From contig NZ_LT906479.1 of NCBI RefSeq assembly GCF_900187015.1, positions 2,046,001 to 2,110,000 on the forward strand: a stretch of 64,000 nucleotides of DNA, written 5' to 3'. Below, one piece after another: positions 30,034 to 39,549 of the stretch. Position 1 is the first letter of the stretch, and every line of letters starts with the position of its first letter. This DNA comes from Serratia ficaria (lineage in GTDB: Bacteria > Pseudomonadota > Gammaproteobacteria > Enterobacterales > Enterobacteriaceae). The notes beneath the pieces were generated by a model, which saw only the letters and a program-made list of their open reading frames with translations, searched no databases and was not told the DNA's origin. Position numbers and translations under genes: made by a program.

Positions 30034-30113
30034 GTCCAGGACGCCGCGCTGCGGCGTAGAGCGGAAATGATGGGGGCTGCGCCCGCAGCCCTCAGCTTGT
30101 TGCGAGGATCCTC

Positions 30114-30656
30114 ATGATTATCTATTTGCACGGCTTCGATTCCACCAGTCCCGGCAATCATGAAAAGGTGTTACAGCTGCAGTTCATCGATCCGGACGTG
30201 CGCTTTATCAGCTACAGCACCCTGCATCCGCGTCACGACATGCAGCATCTGTTGAAAGAGGTGGACAAGGCGGTGCAGCAGGGCGGAGACCCCCATCCGC
30301 TGATCTGCGGCGTCGGCCTCGGCGGTTTCTGGGCCGAGCGTATCGGCTTCCTGTGCGGCATCCGTCAGGCGATGTTCAATCCCAATCTGTATCCCGAAGA
30401 ACTCATGCACGGCAAGATAGACCGGCCCGAAGAATATCGGGATATCGCCACCAAGTGCGTCGGGGACTTCCGCGAGAAAAACCGCGATCGCTGCCTGGTG
30501 GTGCTGTCGCGCCATGATGAGGTGCTGGACAGCCGGCGCAGCGCCGCACTGCTGCATCACTATTATGAAATCGTCTGGGATGAACAGCAGACCCACAAGT
30601 TCAAAAACATCTCGCCGCACCTGCAGCGCATCAAGGCGTTCAAGAGCCTGGGTTAA
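30114..30656 (+). CDS. ycfP: UPF0227 protein YcfP
   Basis: This 180-residue protein has an alpha/beta hydrolase-like plan, IIYLHGFDS at the start and a nucleophile-elbow position GVGLGG in which the usual serine is replaced, as in the E. coli homologue. It probably lacks simple esterase activity. Function unknown. It follows nagZ after an 80-base gap containing a GGGCTGCG / CGCAGCCC hairpin. Confidence 0.94.
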   Translation: MIIYLHGFDSTSPGNHEKVLQLQFIDPDVRFISYSTLHPRHDMQHLLKEVDKAVQQGGDPHPLICGVGLGGFWAERIGFLCGIRQAMFNPNLYPEELMHGKIDRPEEYRDIATKCVGDFREKNRDRCLVVLSRHDEVLDSRRSAALLHHYYEIVWDEQQTHKFKNISPHLQRIKAFKSLG

Positions 30657-30987
30657 CAGTTTCATAACGTCGTAACGGGCCGCGATTATTGCTTTTCGGC
30701 ACAATAAGCCGCGGCTTTTATGCGCAACGGCGCCCGTTTTCGGCGAGCCCGCGGCGGAATTCAAAACTGTGACGCAGCGCTAACTATTTGATACGCAATC
30801 CTCAAAAAAGTCCCTCGTCCAGCCTTTAACCAAAAAAGTTTGATGCACGTCAATTTTGGTATGACCAAATAACCCCACATGCTATTCTGGCTGCAGACAG
30901 CAGGTTATTTTACGCGAACCCTATGTATTCTAAGGATATTATTTCTTTACCCTAGGATAACAATTGGTTCACATTTAGGGGGTTATT
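30657..30987. promoter_or_regulatory. ycfP-ndh intergenic region
   Basis: This 331-base gap holds no ORF that looks real. Its right half contains the ndh promoter and an FNR-type site (listed separately). A second weak FNR-like half site, TTGATACGCAATC, lies near 30788. Confidence 0.6.
30840..30853. promoter_or_regulatory. FNR box upstream of ndh
   Basis: TTGATGCACGTCAA matches the FNR consensus TTGAT-N4-ATCAA with one mismatch. FNR represses ndh without oxygen in E. coli, so this site fits known regulation. Confidence 0.7.
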
Positions 30988-32292
30988 TTGACAACGCCAA
31001 AGAAGAAAATCGTCATTGTCGGCGGCGGCGCCGGCGGTTTGGAACTGGCGACCAGCCTGGGGCATAAGCTCGGTCGCAAGAACAAGGCCGAGGTCACGCT
31101 GGTGGACCGCAACCACAGCCACCTGTGGAAGCCGCTGCTGCATGAAGTCGCCACCGGGTCCCTCGATGACGGCGTGGACGCGCTCAGCTATTTGGCGCAC
31201 GCCCGCAACCATCATTTCAGCTTCCAGCTGGGGTCGTTGACCGACATCAACCGCGAAACCCAAACGCTGCAGCTGGCGCAGATCTGCGACGAGCAGGGCG
31301 GCGAGCTGGTGCCCGCGCGCGAACTGTCTTACGACATTTTGGTTATGGCGTTGGGCAGCACCTCGAACGACTTCGGCACGCCGGGGGTGAAAGAACACTG
31401 CATCTTCCTGGATAACCCGCATCAGGCGCGTCGATTCCACAATGAAATGCTCAACCTGTTCCTGAAGTTCTCGGCTCAGCCGGGGCAGAAAGAGCGCGTC
31501 AACATCGCCATCGTCGGTGGCGGCGCCACCGGCGTGGAGCTGTCCGCAGAGCTGCATAACGCGGTGAAACAGCTGCACAGCTACGGTTTCGAAGGCCTGG
31601 ACAACCGCGCGCTGAACGTGACGCTGGTTGAGGCCGGCGAGCGCATTCTGCCGGCGCTGCCGCCGCGCATCTCCGCCGCCGCGCACCAGGAACTGAACAA
31701 GCTCGGCGTGCGGGTGCTGACCAACACCATGGTCACCAGCGCCGACGCCAACGGCCTGAACACCAAGGGCGGCGAGTTTATCGATGCCGATCTGATGGTG
31801 TGGGCGGCCGGCATCAAGGCGCCGGACTTTATGAAGGACATCGGCGGGCTGGAAACCAACCGCATCAACCAGCTGGTGGTTGAGCCGACGCTGCAAACCA
31901 CGCGCGATCCGAACATCTTCGCGATTGGCGACTGCGCTTCCTGCCCGAAAGAGGGCGGCGGTTTTGTGCCGCCGCGCGCCCAGTCGGCGCACCAGATGGC
32001 ATCGCGCTGCTTCACCAACATTCTGGCGCTGCTCAACGGCCAGACGCTGAAGCCCTACGTTTACAAGGACCACGGCTCGCTGGTGTCGCTTTCCCGCTTC
32101 AGCACCGTCGGCAGCCTGATGGGCAACCTGATGCGCGGTTCGATGATGGTGGAAGGCCGCATTGCGCGCTTCGTCTACATCTCGCTGTACCGCATGCACC
32201 AGGTGGCGCTGCACGGTTACATCAAAACCGGCCTGATGATGCTGGTGGGCGGCATTAACCGGGTGATCCGCCCGCGTTTGAAAATGCACTGA
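30988..32292 (+). CDS. ndh: NADH dehydrogenase II
   Basis: Ndh is the single-subunit, non-proton-pumping NADH:quinone oxidoreductase at the inner membrane. The 434-residue protein has FAD and NAD Rossmann motifs ([18 protein letters not shown] and [18 protein letters not shown]), the [10 protein letters not shown] second FAD motif and a C-terminal amphipathic membrane-binding region. The start is TTG, placed where [14 protein letters not shown] matches E. coli Ndh. Confidence 0.97.
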   Translation: MTTPKKKIVIVGGGAGGLELATSLGHKLGRKNKAEVTLVDRNHSHLWKPLLHEVATGSLDDGVDALSYLAHARNHHFSFQLGSLTDINRETQTLQLAQICDEQGGELVPARELSYDILVMALGSTSNDFGTPGVKEHCIFLDNPHQARRFHNEMLNLFLKFSAQPGQKERVNIAIVGGGATGVELSAELHNAVKQLHSYGFEGLDNRALNVTLVEAGERILPALPPRISAAAHQELNKLGVRVLTNTMVTSADANGLNTKGGEFIDADLMVWAAGIKAPDFMKDIGGLETNRINQLVVEPTLQTTRDPNIFAIGDCASCPKEGGGFVPPRAQSAHQMASRCFTNILALLNGQTLKPYVYKDHGSLVSLSRFSTVGSLMGNLMRGSMMVEGRIARFVYISLYRMHQVALHGYIKTGLMMLVGGINRVIRPRLKMH

Positions 32293-32641
32293 ACACCCCG
32301 CGCCGAACCCCGCCCGCGCCGGCTCGCCCGCGCGGGTTTTTTTATCCCCCGATGCTGCGGGCGCGGTATCGGCCAGAATATCCTGTTGCCGAAATAGGCA
32401 AAATTCTTAAGATTTCTCCTAAACAGCGGCGAAACGCCGGATTTCCAGCATTTTTGGTCCCTTTGTCTTATTGCGGGCTTTCAGAACATTGTGCAGACTT
32501 TACCTCGTTTACAGACGGCGCGTCGCGCACGCCGTAAACCGGGATACCACGTGCCGCCCATGCGCAAAATAATAAGCGCGGTGCAATGTTGGTAGCGTCT
32601 CCCGGGATAAAATGCGTGGTAACACTTTCAGGAGGTTTCCT
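32293..32641. other. ndh-ycfJ intergenic region
   Basis: This 349-base gap starts with the ndh terminator and otherwise shows no convincing gene. The last part must hold the ycfJ promoter; no known operator could be recognised. Confidence 0.6.
32313..32343 (+). terminator. Terminator after ndh
   Basis: A CCCGCGC / GCGCGGG stem with a 10-base loop is followed by seven T, about 20 bases after the ndh stop. Confidence 0.9.
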
Positions 32642-33178
32642 GTGAACAAGTCAATGTTAGCCGGTGTTGGCATCGGCATCGCTGCCGCTCTGGGGATTGC
32701 CGCGGTAGCCAGCCTGGACGTTTTTTCTTCCGGTCCGCAATTCGCGCAGGTTCTCGCCGCAACGCCGATTAAAGAAACCATCAAAACCCCGCGTCAGGAA
32801 TGCCGCAACGTCACCGTGACCCACCGTGCGCCGGTGCAGGATGAAAACCGCATCGCCGGTTCCGTGCTGGGTGCGGTAGCCGGCGGCGTGATTGGCCACC
32901 AGTTCGGCGGCGGCCGCGGCCGTGACGTCGCCACCGTCGTGGGCGCGCTGGGCGGCGGCTATGCCGGCAACCAGGTGCAGGGCGCGATGCAGAACAACGA
33001 CGTACGCACCAGCACGCAGCAGCGTTGCAGAACGGTCTACGACAAATCGCAGAAAATGCTGGGTTATGACGTGACCTATAAAATCGGCAATCAGCAGGGC
33101 AAGATCCGCATGGATCACGATCCCGGCACCCAGATCCCGCTGGACAAGAGCGGCCAACTGGTGCTGAACAAAGCCTGA
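32642..33178 (+). CDS. ycfJ: Glycine zipper 2TM protein YcfJ
   Basis: This 178-residue protein starts at a GTG behind AGGAGG. It has an N-terminal hydrophobic anchor (about residues 5-25) and a glycine zipper (AGSVLGAVAGGVIGHQFGGG, then VVGALGGGYAGNQ) seen in surface antigen-like membrane proteins. Two conserved cysteines flank the zipper (QECRN, QRCRT). YcfJ function is unknown; family members are envelope proteins often induced by stress. It matches the E. coli protein almost throughout. Confidence 0.93.
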   Translation: MNKSMLAGVGIGIAAALGIAAVASLDVFSSGPQFAQVLAATPIKETIKTPRQECRNVTVTHRAPVQDENRIAGSVLGAVAGGVIGHQFGGGRGRDVATVVGALGGGYAGNQVQGAMQNNDVRTSTQQRCRTVYDKSQKMLGYDVTYKIGNQQGKIRMDHDPGTQIPLDKSGQLVLNKA

Positions 33179-33444
33179 TTGCAGGGGCAAGAATTAAACC
33201 CGCGGATAGTGTTAGTTCTGATCGTTTAACCCGGTTAAGCGAGCGGCGTTAACATTGACGCGGGTTTCTGCTTTCTGTCTCCCGCCGCGCGGCGGTTTCA
33301 AGCCTAATGTATGCGTGCGATTTCACCGGGCATAACTTCAAAAATGCCGCCGCGTTTGTTATATTATTGTGCAATTGAGCGCGATGTTGTATAGCGCTGA
33401 GCCGTACCGGCAAACCGAGAATTTCGTCTCCCAGAGATAACGAT

Positions 33445-33924
33445 ATGTTAGATTTCCGCTTTCCGACAGCGTTGCAAATGGTCCTTAGCGTCGCCGTAGC
33501 TGAGAAGCAGGGCGTGCGTTCAACCAGCGCGATCCTTGCAGCCGGTCTGGAAGCCAACCCCAGCTTTATCCGCAAACTGATGGTGCCGCTGACCAAAGAC
33601 GGCATTATCGTCTCCACCCTGGGCCGTAACGGCTCGATTCACCTCGGCCGCCCGGCGGAACAGATCACCCTGCGGGATATTTATCTGGCGGTGATCGACG
33701 ATAAACGCATCTGGGCTGCGCGCCCTGAAGTGCCCGCCCGCTGCCTGGTGAGCGCCAACGCCTGCTGGTATTTCAAATCGGTGGTGAACGAAGCGGAGCA
33801 GGCGTCGCTCGCCGTGCTGGCGCGCCATACCGTGGCCGATTCGCTGGCCGAGCTGGAGCGGGGCGACAAGCGCGCCTGTGCGGAATACGCCGCGGCGCAA
33901 GAGGCTGAGGCCGCCGGCAAATAA
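33445..33924 (+). CDS. sdeS: Rrf2/BadM-family repressor of the RND pump (SdeS/OqxR type)
   Basis: This 159-residue winged-helix protein has the Rrf2 layout: LQMVLSVAVAEKQG, a recognition region LEANPSFIRKLMVPLTKDGIIVS, wing GRNGSIHLGRPAEQITLRDIY, then a C-terminal helix. It keeps scattered cysteines (RCLV, NACWY, KRACAEY), not the tight Fe-S cluster triad. In Serratia, a BadM-type repressor SdeS controls sdeAB, and in Klebsiella OqxR is encoded beside oqxAB; position and family fit. It is convergent with sdeB across a shared terminator. Confidence 0.82.
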   Translation: MLDFRFPTALQMVLSVAVAEKQGVRSTSAILAAGLEANPSFIRKLMVPLTKDGIIVSTLGRNGSIHLGRPAEQITLRDIYLAVIDDKRIWAARPEVPARCLVSANACWYFKSVVNEAEQASLAVLARHTVADSLAELERGDKRACAEYAAAQEAEAAGK

Positions 33925-33945
33925 TTCGCCAGCCGGTACGCAAAT

Positions 33946-33976
33946 AAAAAAGGTCGGGTTTTCACCCGACCTTTTT
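33946..33976. terminator. Bidirectional terminator between sdeS and sdeB
   Basis: An AGGTCGGGT / ACCCGACCT stem with a short loop is flanked by A-run and T-run, suitable for both convergent genes. Confidence 0.9.
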
Positions 33977-33993
33977 GCATTTGCTGCAGGCGA

Positions 33994-36900
33994 TTACGCC
34001 GGCTGTTGCTGCGCCTTGCCCGCCACCATGCGCCGCAGCGTGACGTAGAACACCGGCGTCAGGAACAACCCGAACAGCGTGACGCCCAGCATGCCGGCGA
34101 ACACGGTGATGCCGGTGACGCCGCGCACTTCGGCGCCGGCGCCGTGCCCCAGGATCAGCGGGATGGTGCCGGCGATAAAGGCGATCGAGGTCATCACGAT
34201 CGGGCGTAAACGCAGGCGACAGGCTTCCAGCGCCGCCTCGACGATGCCCTTGCCCTGGATTTCCAGCTCGCGGGCGAACTCGACGATCAGAATGGCGTTC
34301 TTGCAGGCCAGCCCCATCAATACCACCAGCCCGACCTGCACGAACACGTTGTTGTCGCCGCCGGTCAGCCACACGCCGAACAGCGCCGACAGCATGGTCA
34401 TCGGTACGATCAGGATCACCGCCAGCGGCAGCGTCCAGCTTTCATACAGCGCCGCCAGCGCCAGGAACGCCAGCAGCACCGCCACCGGGAACACCACCAG
34501 CGCCGCATTGCCCTGGGTCGACTGCTGATAGCTCAGATCGGTCCACTGAATGTTCATGCCGTTCGGCAGCAGCTTGCCGGCCATTTGGGTCAGCGCGCTC
34601 ATCGCCTGGGTAGAGGACAGCACGCGCGGATCCGCGTCGCCGATCAGGTCCGCCGCCGGGAAGCCGTTGTAGCGGATCACCGGGTCCGGGCCATAGGTGG
34701 TGCCGATGCTGACCATGCTGCCGATCGGCACCATTTCGCCTTTGTCGTTACGGGTGCGCAGGTTGGCGATGTCCTCGACGCTGTCGCGGAACTGGCCGTC
34801 GGCCTGCGCCATCACCTTCCAGGTGCGGCCATAGCGGTTGAAGTCGTTGATGTAAGACGAGCCCAGATAGGTCTGCAGCGTGCTGAACAGCGCGTTGAGC
34901 GGCACCCCCTGCGCCTTGGCCTTGTCACGGTCAATCTTCGCATCCAGCTGCGGCACGTTAGCCTGATAAGACGAGATCGGGAAGCCCATGCCCGGCGTTT
35001 GCATAATGGCGCCCGACATGGTGTTGATCGCCGTTTGCAGCGCGCCATAGCCCAGGCCGGCGCGGTCCTGCACGTACAGCGAGTAGCCGGAGCCCTGGCC
35101 GATGCCGAGGATCGGCGGCGGCATGATCGAAAAGGCGAAGCCTTCCTGAATCTGCGAGATGCGCGCGTTGATTTCGGCGTTGATCTGCGCCGCGCTGCGG
35201 GTGCGGGTGCTCAGCGACTCGAGCGCGAAGAACACCGTGCCGGTATTCGGCGTATTGGTGAACTGCAGCGCGTTCAGGCCGGGGAAGGCCACCGCGTCCG
35301 TCACTCCGTCGACGCTCAGGCCGATGGCGCTCATCTTGCGGATCACCGCGTCGGTGCGCTCCAGCGACGCGCCTTCCGGCATCTTGACGCCGCCGATCAG
35401 GTACAGCTTATCCTGGGTGGGGATAAAGCCGCCCGGCACGGTTTTGAACATCAGGCCGGCGGCGCACAGCAGCAGCAGGTACACCGCGAACACCGCGCCG
35501 CGCCGGCCCAGCACGCGGGATACCCCGCGCTGATAGCGCTGCGAGCCGCTGGCGAAGAAGCGGTTGAACGGCCGGAACAGCCAACCGAACAGCCGGTCAA
35601 TCAGCCGCGATGGCAAGTCTTTCGGCGTGCCGTGCGGTTTCAGCAAGCGCGCCGCCAGCGCCGGCGACAGGGTCAGCGAGTTGATGGCGGAGATCACCGT
35701 CGAAATGGCGATGGTGACGGCGAACTGCTTGTAAAACTGACCGGTGACGCCGGACAGAAACGCCATCGGCACGAACACCGCGCACAGCACCACGGCGATG
35801 GCGATGATCGGCCCGGAGACCTCGCGCATCGCCTGATGCGCCGCCGCCAGCGGCGTCAGCCCCTCTTCGATATTGCGCTCGACGTTTTCCACCACCACGA
35901 TGGCGTCGTCCACCACGATACCGATAGCCAGCACCAACCCGAACAGGCTCAGCGTATTGAGCGAGAAGCCCAGCAGGTACAGCGCGGCGAAGGTGCCGAC
36001 GATCGAAATAGGCACCGCCAGCAGCGGAATGATCGAGGCGCGCCAGGTTTGCAGGAACAGGATGACCACCAGCACCACCAGGATCACCGCTTCGAGCAGG
36101 GTATCCACCACCGCGCGGATCGAGTCGCGCACGAATACCGTCGGGTCATACGGCGACTTCCAGCTCATGCCGTCGGGGAAACGGGTGGCCAGTTCGGCCA
36201 TTTTGCCGCGCACCGCGTCCGACAGCTCGATGGCGTTGGCGCCCGGCGCCTGGAAGATACCGATGCCCACCGCATCCTTGTTGTTGAGCTGGGCGCGCAG
36301 CGCATAGCTGCCGGAACCCATCTCGATGCGCGCCACGTCGCGCAGCCGCACGATCTCGCCGTTGTCGCCGCTCTTGAGGATAATATTGCCGAACTCTTCC
36401 TCGGTCTGCAGCCGGCCCTGCGCGTTGATCGACAGCAGGTAGTCGCTGCGGGTCGGCATCGGCTCCGCGCCCAGCTGACCGGCGGAGACCTGCACGTTCT
36501 GTTCCTGCATGGCGCTGACCACGTCGGAAGCGGTCAGCCCGCGCGAGGCGACCTTGTTCGGATCCAGCCAGATGCGCATCGCATATTCGCCGGCGCCGAA
36601 GATCTGCACCTGGCCGACGCCGGGCAGCCGGGCCAGCTCATCCTTGACCTTCAGGGTGGCGTAGTTGCGCAGATACAGCGAATCGTACTTGCCGGAAGGC
36701 GACACCAGATGCACCACCAGCGTCAACGCCGGAGACTGCTTCTGGGTGGTGATGCCCTGGCGACGCACGTCTTCCGGCAGCCGCGCTTCGGCCTGCGCCA
36801 CGCGGTTTTGCACCTGCACCTGGGCCTGATCGGGATCTGTGCCGGGGCGGAAGGTCACGGTGGTCACCAGCACGCCGTCGGAGCCGGCCACCGATTTCAT

Positions 36901-37137
36901 GTACATCATGTTTTCGACGCCGTTGATCGCTTCCTCCAGCGGCGTGGCCACCGTTTCAGCGATCTCTTTCGGGTTGGCGCCCGGGTATTCGGCGCGCACC
37001 TGCACGCTGGGCGGCACCACGTCCGGATACTCGCTGATCGGCAGCAGCGGGATGGCGATCACCCCGCCGACAAAAATCAGAATCGACAGCACCGCTGCGA
37101 AGATCGGGCGGTCGATGAAAAAACGGGAAAAGTCCAT
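33994..37137 (-). CDS. sdeB: RND multidrug efflux permease SdeB (OqxB/MexF type)
   Basis: This 1047-residue inner-membrane protein is a hydrophobe/amphiphile efflux pump of the MexF/OqxB branch. It begins MDFSRFFIDRPIFAAVLSILI, has twelve expected spans in two repeats with two large periplasmic loops, and carries the proton-relay aspartates in IGIVVDDAIVVVENVERN of TM4. The NNVFVQVGLVVLMGLACKNAILIVEFA segment of TM10 is intact. Similarity to OqxB as recalled is very high along the whole length. Known substrates of the Serratia pump include quinolones, chloramphenicol and cationic biocides. It is co-transcribed with sdeA; no outer-membrane channel gene is adjacent, so it should use TolC-type partners elsewhere. 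Confidence 0.93.
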   Translation of the reverse strand: MDFSRFFIDRPIFAAVLSILIFVGGVIAIPLLPISEYPDVVPPSVQVRAEYPGANPKEIAETVATPLEEAINGVENMMYMKSVAGSDGVLVTTVTFRPGTDPDQAQVQVQNRVAQAEARLPEDVRRQGITTQKQSPALTLVVHLVSPSGKYDSLYLRNYATLKVKDELARLPGVGQVQIFGAGEYAMRIWLDPNKVASRGLTASDVVSAMQEQNVQVSAGQLGAEPMPTRSDYLLSINAQGRLQTEEEFGNIILKSGDNGEIVRLRDVARIEMGSGSYALRAQLNNKDAVGIGIFQAPGANAIELSDAVRGKMAELATRFPDGMSWKSPYDPTVFVRDSIRAVVDTLLEAVILVVLVVILFLQTWRASIIPLLAVPISIVGTFAALYLLGFSLNTLSLFGLVLAIGIVVDDAIVVVENVERNIEEGLTPLAAAHQAMREVSGPIIAIAVVLCAVFVPMAFLSGVTGQFYKQFAVTIAISTVISAINSLTLSPALAARLLKPHGTPKDLPSRLIDRLFGWLFRPFNRFFASGSQRYQRGVSRVLGRRGAVFAVYLLLLCAAGLMFKTVPGGFIPTQDKLYLIGGVKMPEGASLERTDAVIRKMSAIGLSVDGVTDAVAFPGLNALQFTNTPNTGTVFFALESLSTRTRSAAQINAEINARISQIQEGFAFSIMPPPILGIGQGSGYSLYVQDRAGLGYGALQTAINTMSGAIMQTPGMGFPISSYQANVPQLDAKIDRDKAKAQGVPLNALFSTLQTYLGSSYINDFNRYGRTWKVMAQADGQFRDSVEDIANLRTRNDKGEMVPIGSMVSIGTTYGPDPVIRYNGFPAADLIGDADPRVLSSTQAMSALTQMAGKLLPNGMNIQWTDLSYQQSTQGNAALVVFPVAVLLAFLALAALYESWTLPLAVILIVPMTMLSALFGVWLTGGDNNVFVQVGLVVLMGLACKNAILIVEFARELEIQGKGIVEAALEACRLRLRPIVMTSIAFIAGTIPLILGHGAGAEVRGVTGITVFAGMLGVTLFGLFLTPVFYVTLRRMVAGKAQQQPA

Positions 37138-37161
37138 GGGTCAGGATTCTCTGCTGGAGGC

Positions 37162-38349
37162 TTAGTTGAGTGCGGGGGTATTGGCGGCCATGGCGACGGT
37201 TTTCGCATCGACCGGCATGCCCGGCATGAACACCTTCTGCATGCCGTCGACGATCACCCGATCGCCCGCAGACAGGCCTTTTTGCACGATGCGCAGCCCC
37301 TCGGCCACGCGGCCCACTTCGATATCGCGGCGCTGCGCCTTGCCGTCTTTATCGACGACGTAGACGAACTTGCGATCCTGGTCGGTCATCACCGACTTGT
37401 CGTCGATCAGCATGGCGTTGAATTCGGCGCTGCCGGGCATCTGCACCCGGGCGAATAACCCCGGCGTGAAGCGGCGCTCGCGGTTGTCGAGCAGGGCGCG
37501 CATGCGGATGGTGCCGGTGCCGGCGTTCAGCTGGTTGTCGGTGAAATCCACCAGCCCCTGATGCGGCGTGCCTTCTTCGCCCACCAGCCCAACCCTGACC
37601 GGCAGCTGCGCGCCGCGTTGGCCCTGGCTTTGGTAGCGCAGGAAGGTCGCCTCATCCACGTCGAAATAGACATACACCTTGTCGAGCGACACCAGCGTGG
37701 TGAGCACGCTGGCGCTGTCGCCGGCGGTGACCAGGTTGCCGGCGGTGATCATCGCGCGGCTGGCGCGTCCGTCGATCGGCGCGGTCACCCGGGTGAAGTC
37801 CAGATTCAGCTGCGCCATATCGAGCTGGGCCTGCGCCGCCAGCACGTTGCTTTGCGCCTGGGCGGCGGAGGAGCGCCGCTGTTCCCAGACTTCCCTGGAG
37901 ATCGCCTGCGTGCCGATCAGTTTTTCGGTGCGCGAAGATTCGCTGCGCGCCAATGCGGCCTGATTGCGCGCCCGCACCAGCTCCGCCTGCGCCTGCTCGC
38001 GCGCGGCGCGGTAGGTGCGATCGTCGATGGTGAACAGCACCTGACCTTTTTTCACCTCGTCGCCTTCGGTGTAGTTGACCCGATCGATATAGCCGGACAC
38101 TCGCGGCCGCAGCTGCACGCTCTGCACCGCTTCGATCCGGCCGTTGAAGGCATCCCACTGGCTGATGGGTTTGATCACCACATTGGCGGCGCTGACCGCC
38201 GGCGGCGGCGGGGCGGCGTTCTGGGCGACGCCGTTGTCGCACCCGGCGAGCAGCGCGACCAGCAGCGCCACCCCGGAAAGGCGCTGGCCGATGGCGGCGC
38301 CGTGCAGGCGGCCGCTGACGTTGAACAATGAGTTTGGCTGGCTTGGCAT
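37162..38349 (-). CDS. sdeA: RND efflux periplasmic adaptor SdeA (OqxA type)
   Basis: This 395-residue membrane fusion protein links the permease to the outer-membrane channel. It has a lipoprotein signal with lipobox LLAGC (Cys about 38), a lipoyl/barrel-sandwich motif (RPRVSGYIDRVNYTEGDEVKKGQVLFTID), an alpha-helical hairpin (about residues 115-185) and a beta barrel. The C-terminal VDGMQKVFMPGMPV is OqxA-like. It lies 24 bases upstream of sdeB. The longer N-terminus before the signal core suggests a later start is possible. Confidence 0.93.
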   Translation of the reverse strand: MPSQPNSLFNVSGRLHGAAIGQRLSGVALLVALLAGCDNGVAQNAAPPPPAVSAANVVIKPISQWDAFNGRIEAVQSVQLRPRVSGYIDRVNYTEGDEVKKGQVLFTIDDRTYRAAREQAQAELVRARNQAALARSESSRTEKLIGTQAISREVWEQRRSSAAQAQSNVLAAQAQLDMAQLNLDFTRVTAPIDGRASRAMITAGNLVTAGDSASVLTTLVSLDKVYVYFDVDEATFLRYQSQGQRGAQLPVRVGLVGEEGTPHQGLVDFTDNQLNAGTGTIRMRALLDNRERRFTPGLFARVQMPGSAEFNAMLIDDKSVMTDQDRKFVYVVDKDGKAQRRDIEVGRVAEGLRIVQKGLSAGDRVIVDGMQKVFMPGMPVDAKTVAMAANTPALN

Positions 38350-38550
38350 TATTTTTATTTCCGATAAGTAAGCGCGGTCAGGCCATACACCCGGCCCTGT
38401 AATCCGGGTAACGTCCCTGGCCTGCGACCGGCGGCGGAGCTGCGGCGTCGTTCATCGACACCGCGTTAAGTTTTGAAACACATTGTTGTCACATTAATGT
38501 ATCAATATCGGTTACATTAATCGGGTGGATTATAGGAGTGGGTTTCCTAT

Positions 38551-38575
38551 AAATGCAATAATAAAAATTGCATTT
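38551..38575. promoter_or_regulatory. Inverted repeat in sdeA-sdeR promoter region
   Basis: AAATGCAAT and ATTGCATTT form a perfect 9-bp inverted repeat around a 7-base A-rich loop, about 70 bases upstream of the sdeR start. It could be a repressor operator, for example for SdeS, or an mRNA hairpin. Nearby ACATTAATGT and TTACATTAAT form a direct-repeat pair. Confidence 0.45.
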
Positions 38576-38645
38576 AGTGCAAAACTGCTGCAACGTATTG
38601 GCATCGGGCAGCGGGCATACCTGCCAGCATGATGGGAGCGTCAGC

Positions 38646-39005
38646 ATGAACAATACGGGCTTTATTACTGATTTGATCGCGTGGATTGACAACAATCTGG
38701 AAGAGAAGCTGGATATCAACACCGTGGCGGATCGCGCGGGTTACTCCAAGTGGCACCTGCAGCGCATGTTCAAGCGCCAGACCGGCTACGCGTTGGGGGA
38801 GTACATTCGCATGCAGAAGCTGAAGGTTTCTGCCGAGCGGTTGGCCAACAGCGGCGAGCCTATCGTCAGCGTGGCGATCTCATTGGGTTTTGATTCGCAG
38901 CAGTCGTTCAATCGCAGCTTCAAACGCCAGTTCGGCCAAACGCCGGGCGACTGGCGCCGCGCGCTGACGCAGCCGCAGGCGGCGCTGGGGCGAACCCACC
39001 ACTGA
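38646..39005 (+). CDS. sdeR: AraC-family activator SdeR (MarA/RarA-like)
   Basis: This 119-residue protein consists almost only of the two helix-turn-helix motifs of MarA-type activators: DINTVADRAGYSKWHLQRMFKRQTG and IVSVAISLGFDSQQSFNRSFKRQFGQTPGDWR. It lacks a ligand-binding domain. Divergent placement next to sdeA matches Serratia sdeR and Klebsiella rarA, which activate the neighbouring pump. The start MNNTGF was chosen because the region upstream is non-coding in character. Confidence 0.9.
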   Translation: MNNTGFITDLIAWIDNNLEEKLDINTVADRAGYSKWHLQRMFKRQTGYALGEYIRMQKLKVSAERLANSGEPIVSVAISLGFDSQQSFNRSFKRQFGQTPGDWRRALTQPQAALGRTHH

Positions 39006-39065
39006 GCGGTGGGGGGCCAGACAACGAGAAAGCCTGAGTTTTCGCTCAGGCTTTCTCTTTAGAAT

Positions 39066-39168
39066 ATGGCGGTGAGGGAGGGCTCGATTCGCTGCGCTCA
39101 CCCTGCGGGCCGCCTTCGGCGGTCCAAAACGCAATGCGTTTTGTCGAACCCTTCACCCCTCCCGGCCA
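39066..39168. repeat. Palindromic element with truncated tRNA-Ser 3' end
   Basis: Sixteen bases identical to the 3' end of the adjacent tRNA-Ser gene (TGGCGGTGAGGGAGGG) are preceded by the same TTCTCTTTAGAATA flank but then diverge. What follows is a set of nested inverted repeats: GGGCCGCC / GGCGGTCC, and AAAACGCA / TGCGTTTT. The right end, TCGAACCCTTCACCCCTCCC, resembles an inverted tRNA T-arm. It looks like a mobile or recombined palindromic element built on tRNA sequence. Confidence 0.55.
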
Positions 39169-39186
39169 ATGCGCCATGCATAAAAA

Positions 39187-39212
39187 AAAGCCTGGACGCG
39201 AATCCAGGCTTT
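39187..39212 (-). terminator. Terminator of first tRNA-Ser
   Basis: AAAGCCTGGA / TCCAGGCTTT stem with loop CGCGAA; on the minus strand it is followed by a T-run, about 12 bases beyond the CCA end of the tRNA gene. Confidence 0.88.
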
Positions 39213-39224
39213 CTCTTTAGAATA

Positions 39225-39314
39225 TGGCGGTGAGGGAGGGGTTCGAACCCTCGATACACTTTCGCGTATACACACTTTCCAGGCGTGCTCCTTCAGCCAC
39301 TCAGACACCTCACC
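39225..39314 (-). tRNA. tRNA-Ser (GGA), copy 1
   Basis: On the minus strand the 90-base gene folds as a class II tRNA: acceptor GGTGAGG / CCTCACC, D-arm, anticodon loop CTGGAAA with GGA (decodes UCC and UCU), a long variable arm, T-arm GAGGGTTCGAACCCTC, discriminator G and encoded CCA. Confidence 0.97.
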
Positions 39315-39511
39315 GTATTTTTCGTTGCGAACTCATCGCTGCAACGGGGCGCTACTATAGGGAGTGAGGGCGAACCGGTCAAGCAGAATTTCTGCGTTTC
39401 GGCGCGTCTGCTCACGCGGTGTTCAGATTGTTGGAAACTGCGGCGAACCGCGGGCCGGTAAGGCGCGGCGGGGACGCTAAACCGGGCGTTAGCCCGGTTG
39501 CAGACAGCAAA

Positions 39512-39537
39512 AAAGCCTGGACGCGAATCCAGGCTTT
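39512..39537 (-). terminator. Terminator of second tRNA-Ser
   Basis: Same hairpin as at the first copy (AAAGCCTGGA / TCCAGGCTTT, loop CGCGAA) with an A-run on the plus strand, so it terminates minus-strand transcripts. Confidence 0.88.
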
Positions 39538-39549
39538 CTCTTCAGAATA

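Larger units (their letters stand above)
39006..39224. other. sdeR to tRNA-Ser spacer with tRNA-derived palindromic element
   Basis: After sdeR a GCCTGAG / CTCAGGC hairpin (about 39027-39050) ends transcription. It is followed by a partial tRNA-Ser copy and nested palindromes (separate entry), then the terminator of the first tRNA gene. No protein gene is seen. Confidence 0.6.

Noticed and set aside
30952..32289. 445-codon open frame opposite ndh
   Set aside because: His/Gln/Arg-rich shadow of ndh with no recognisable domain.
34585..37458. 957-codon open frame opposite sdeB and sdeA
   Set aside because: Product is His/Gln/Arg-rich with no domains and spans two real genes; codon-bias shadow.
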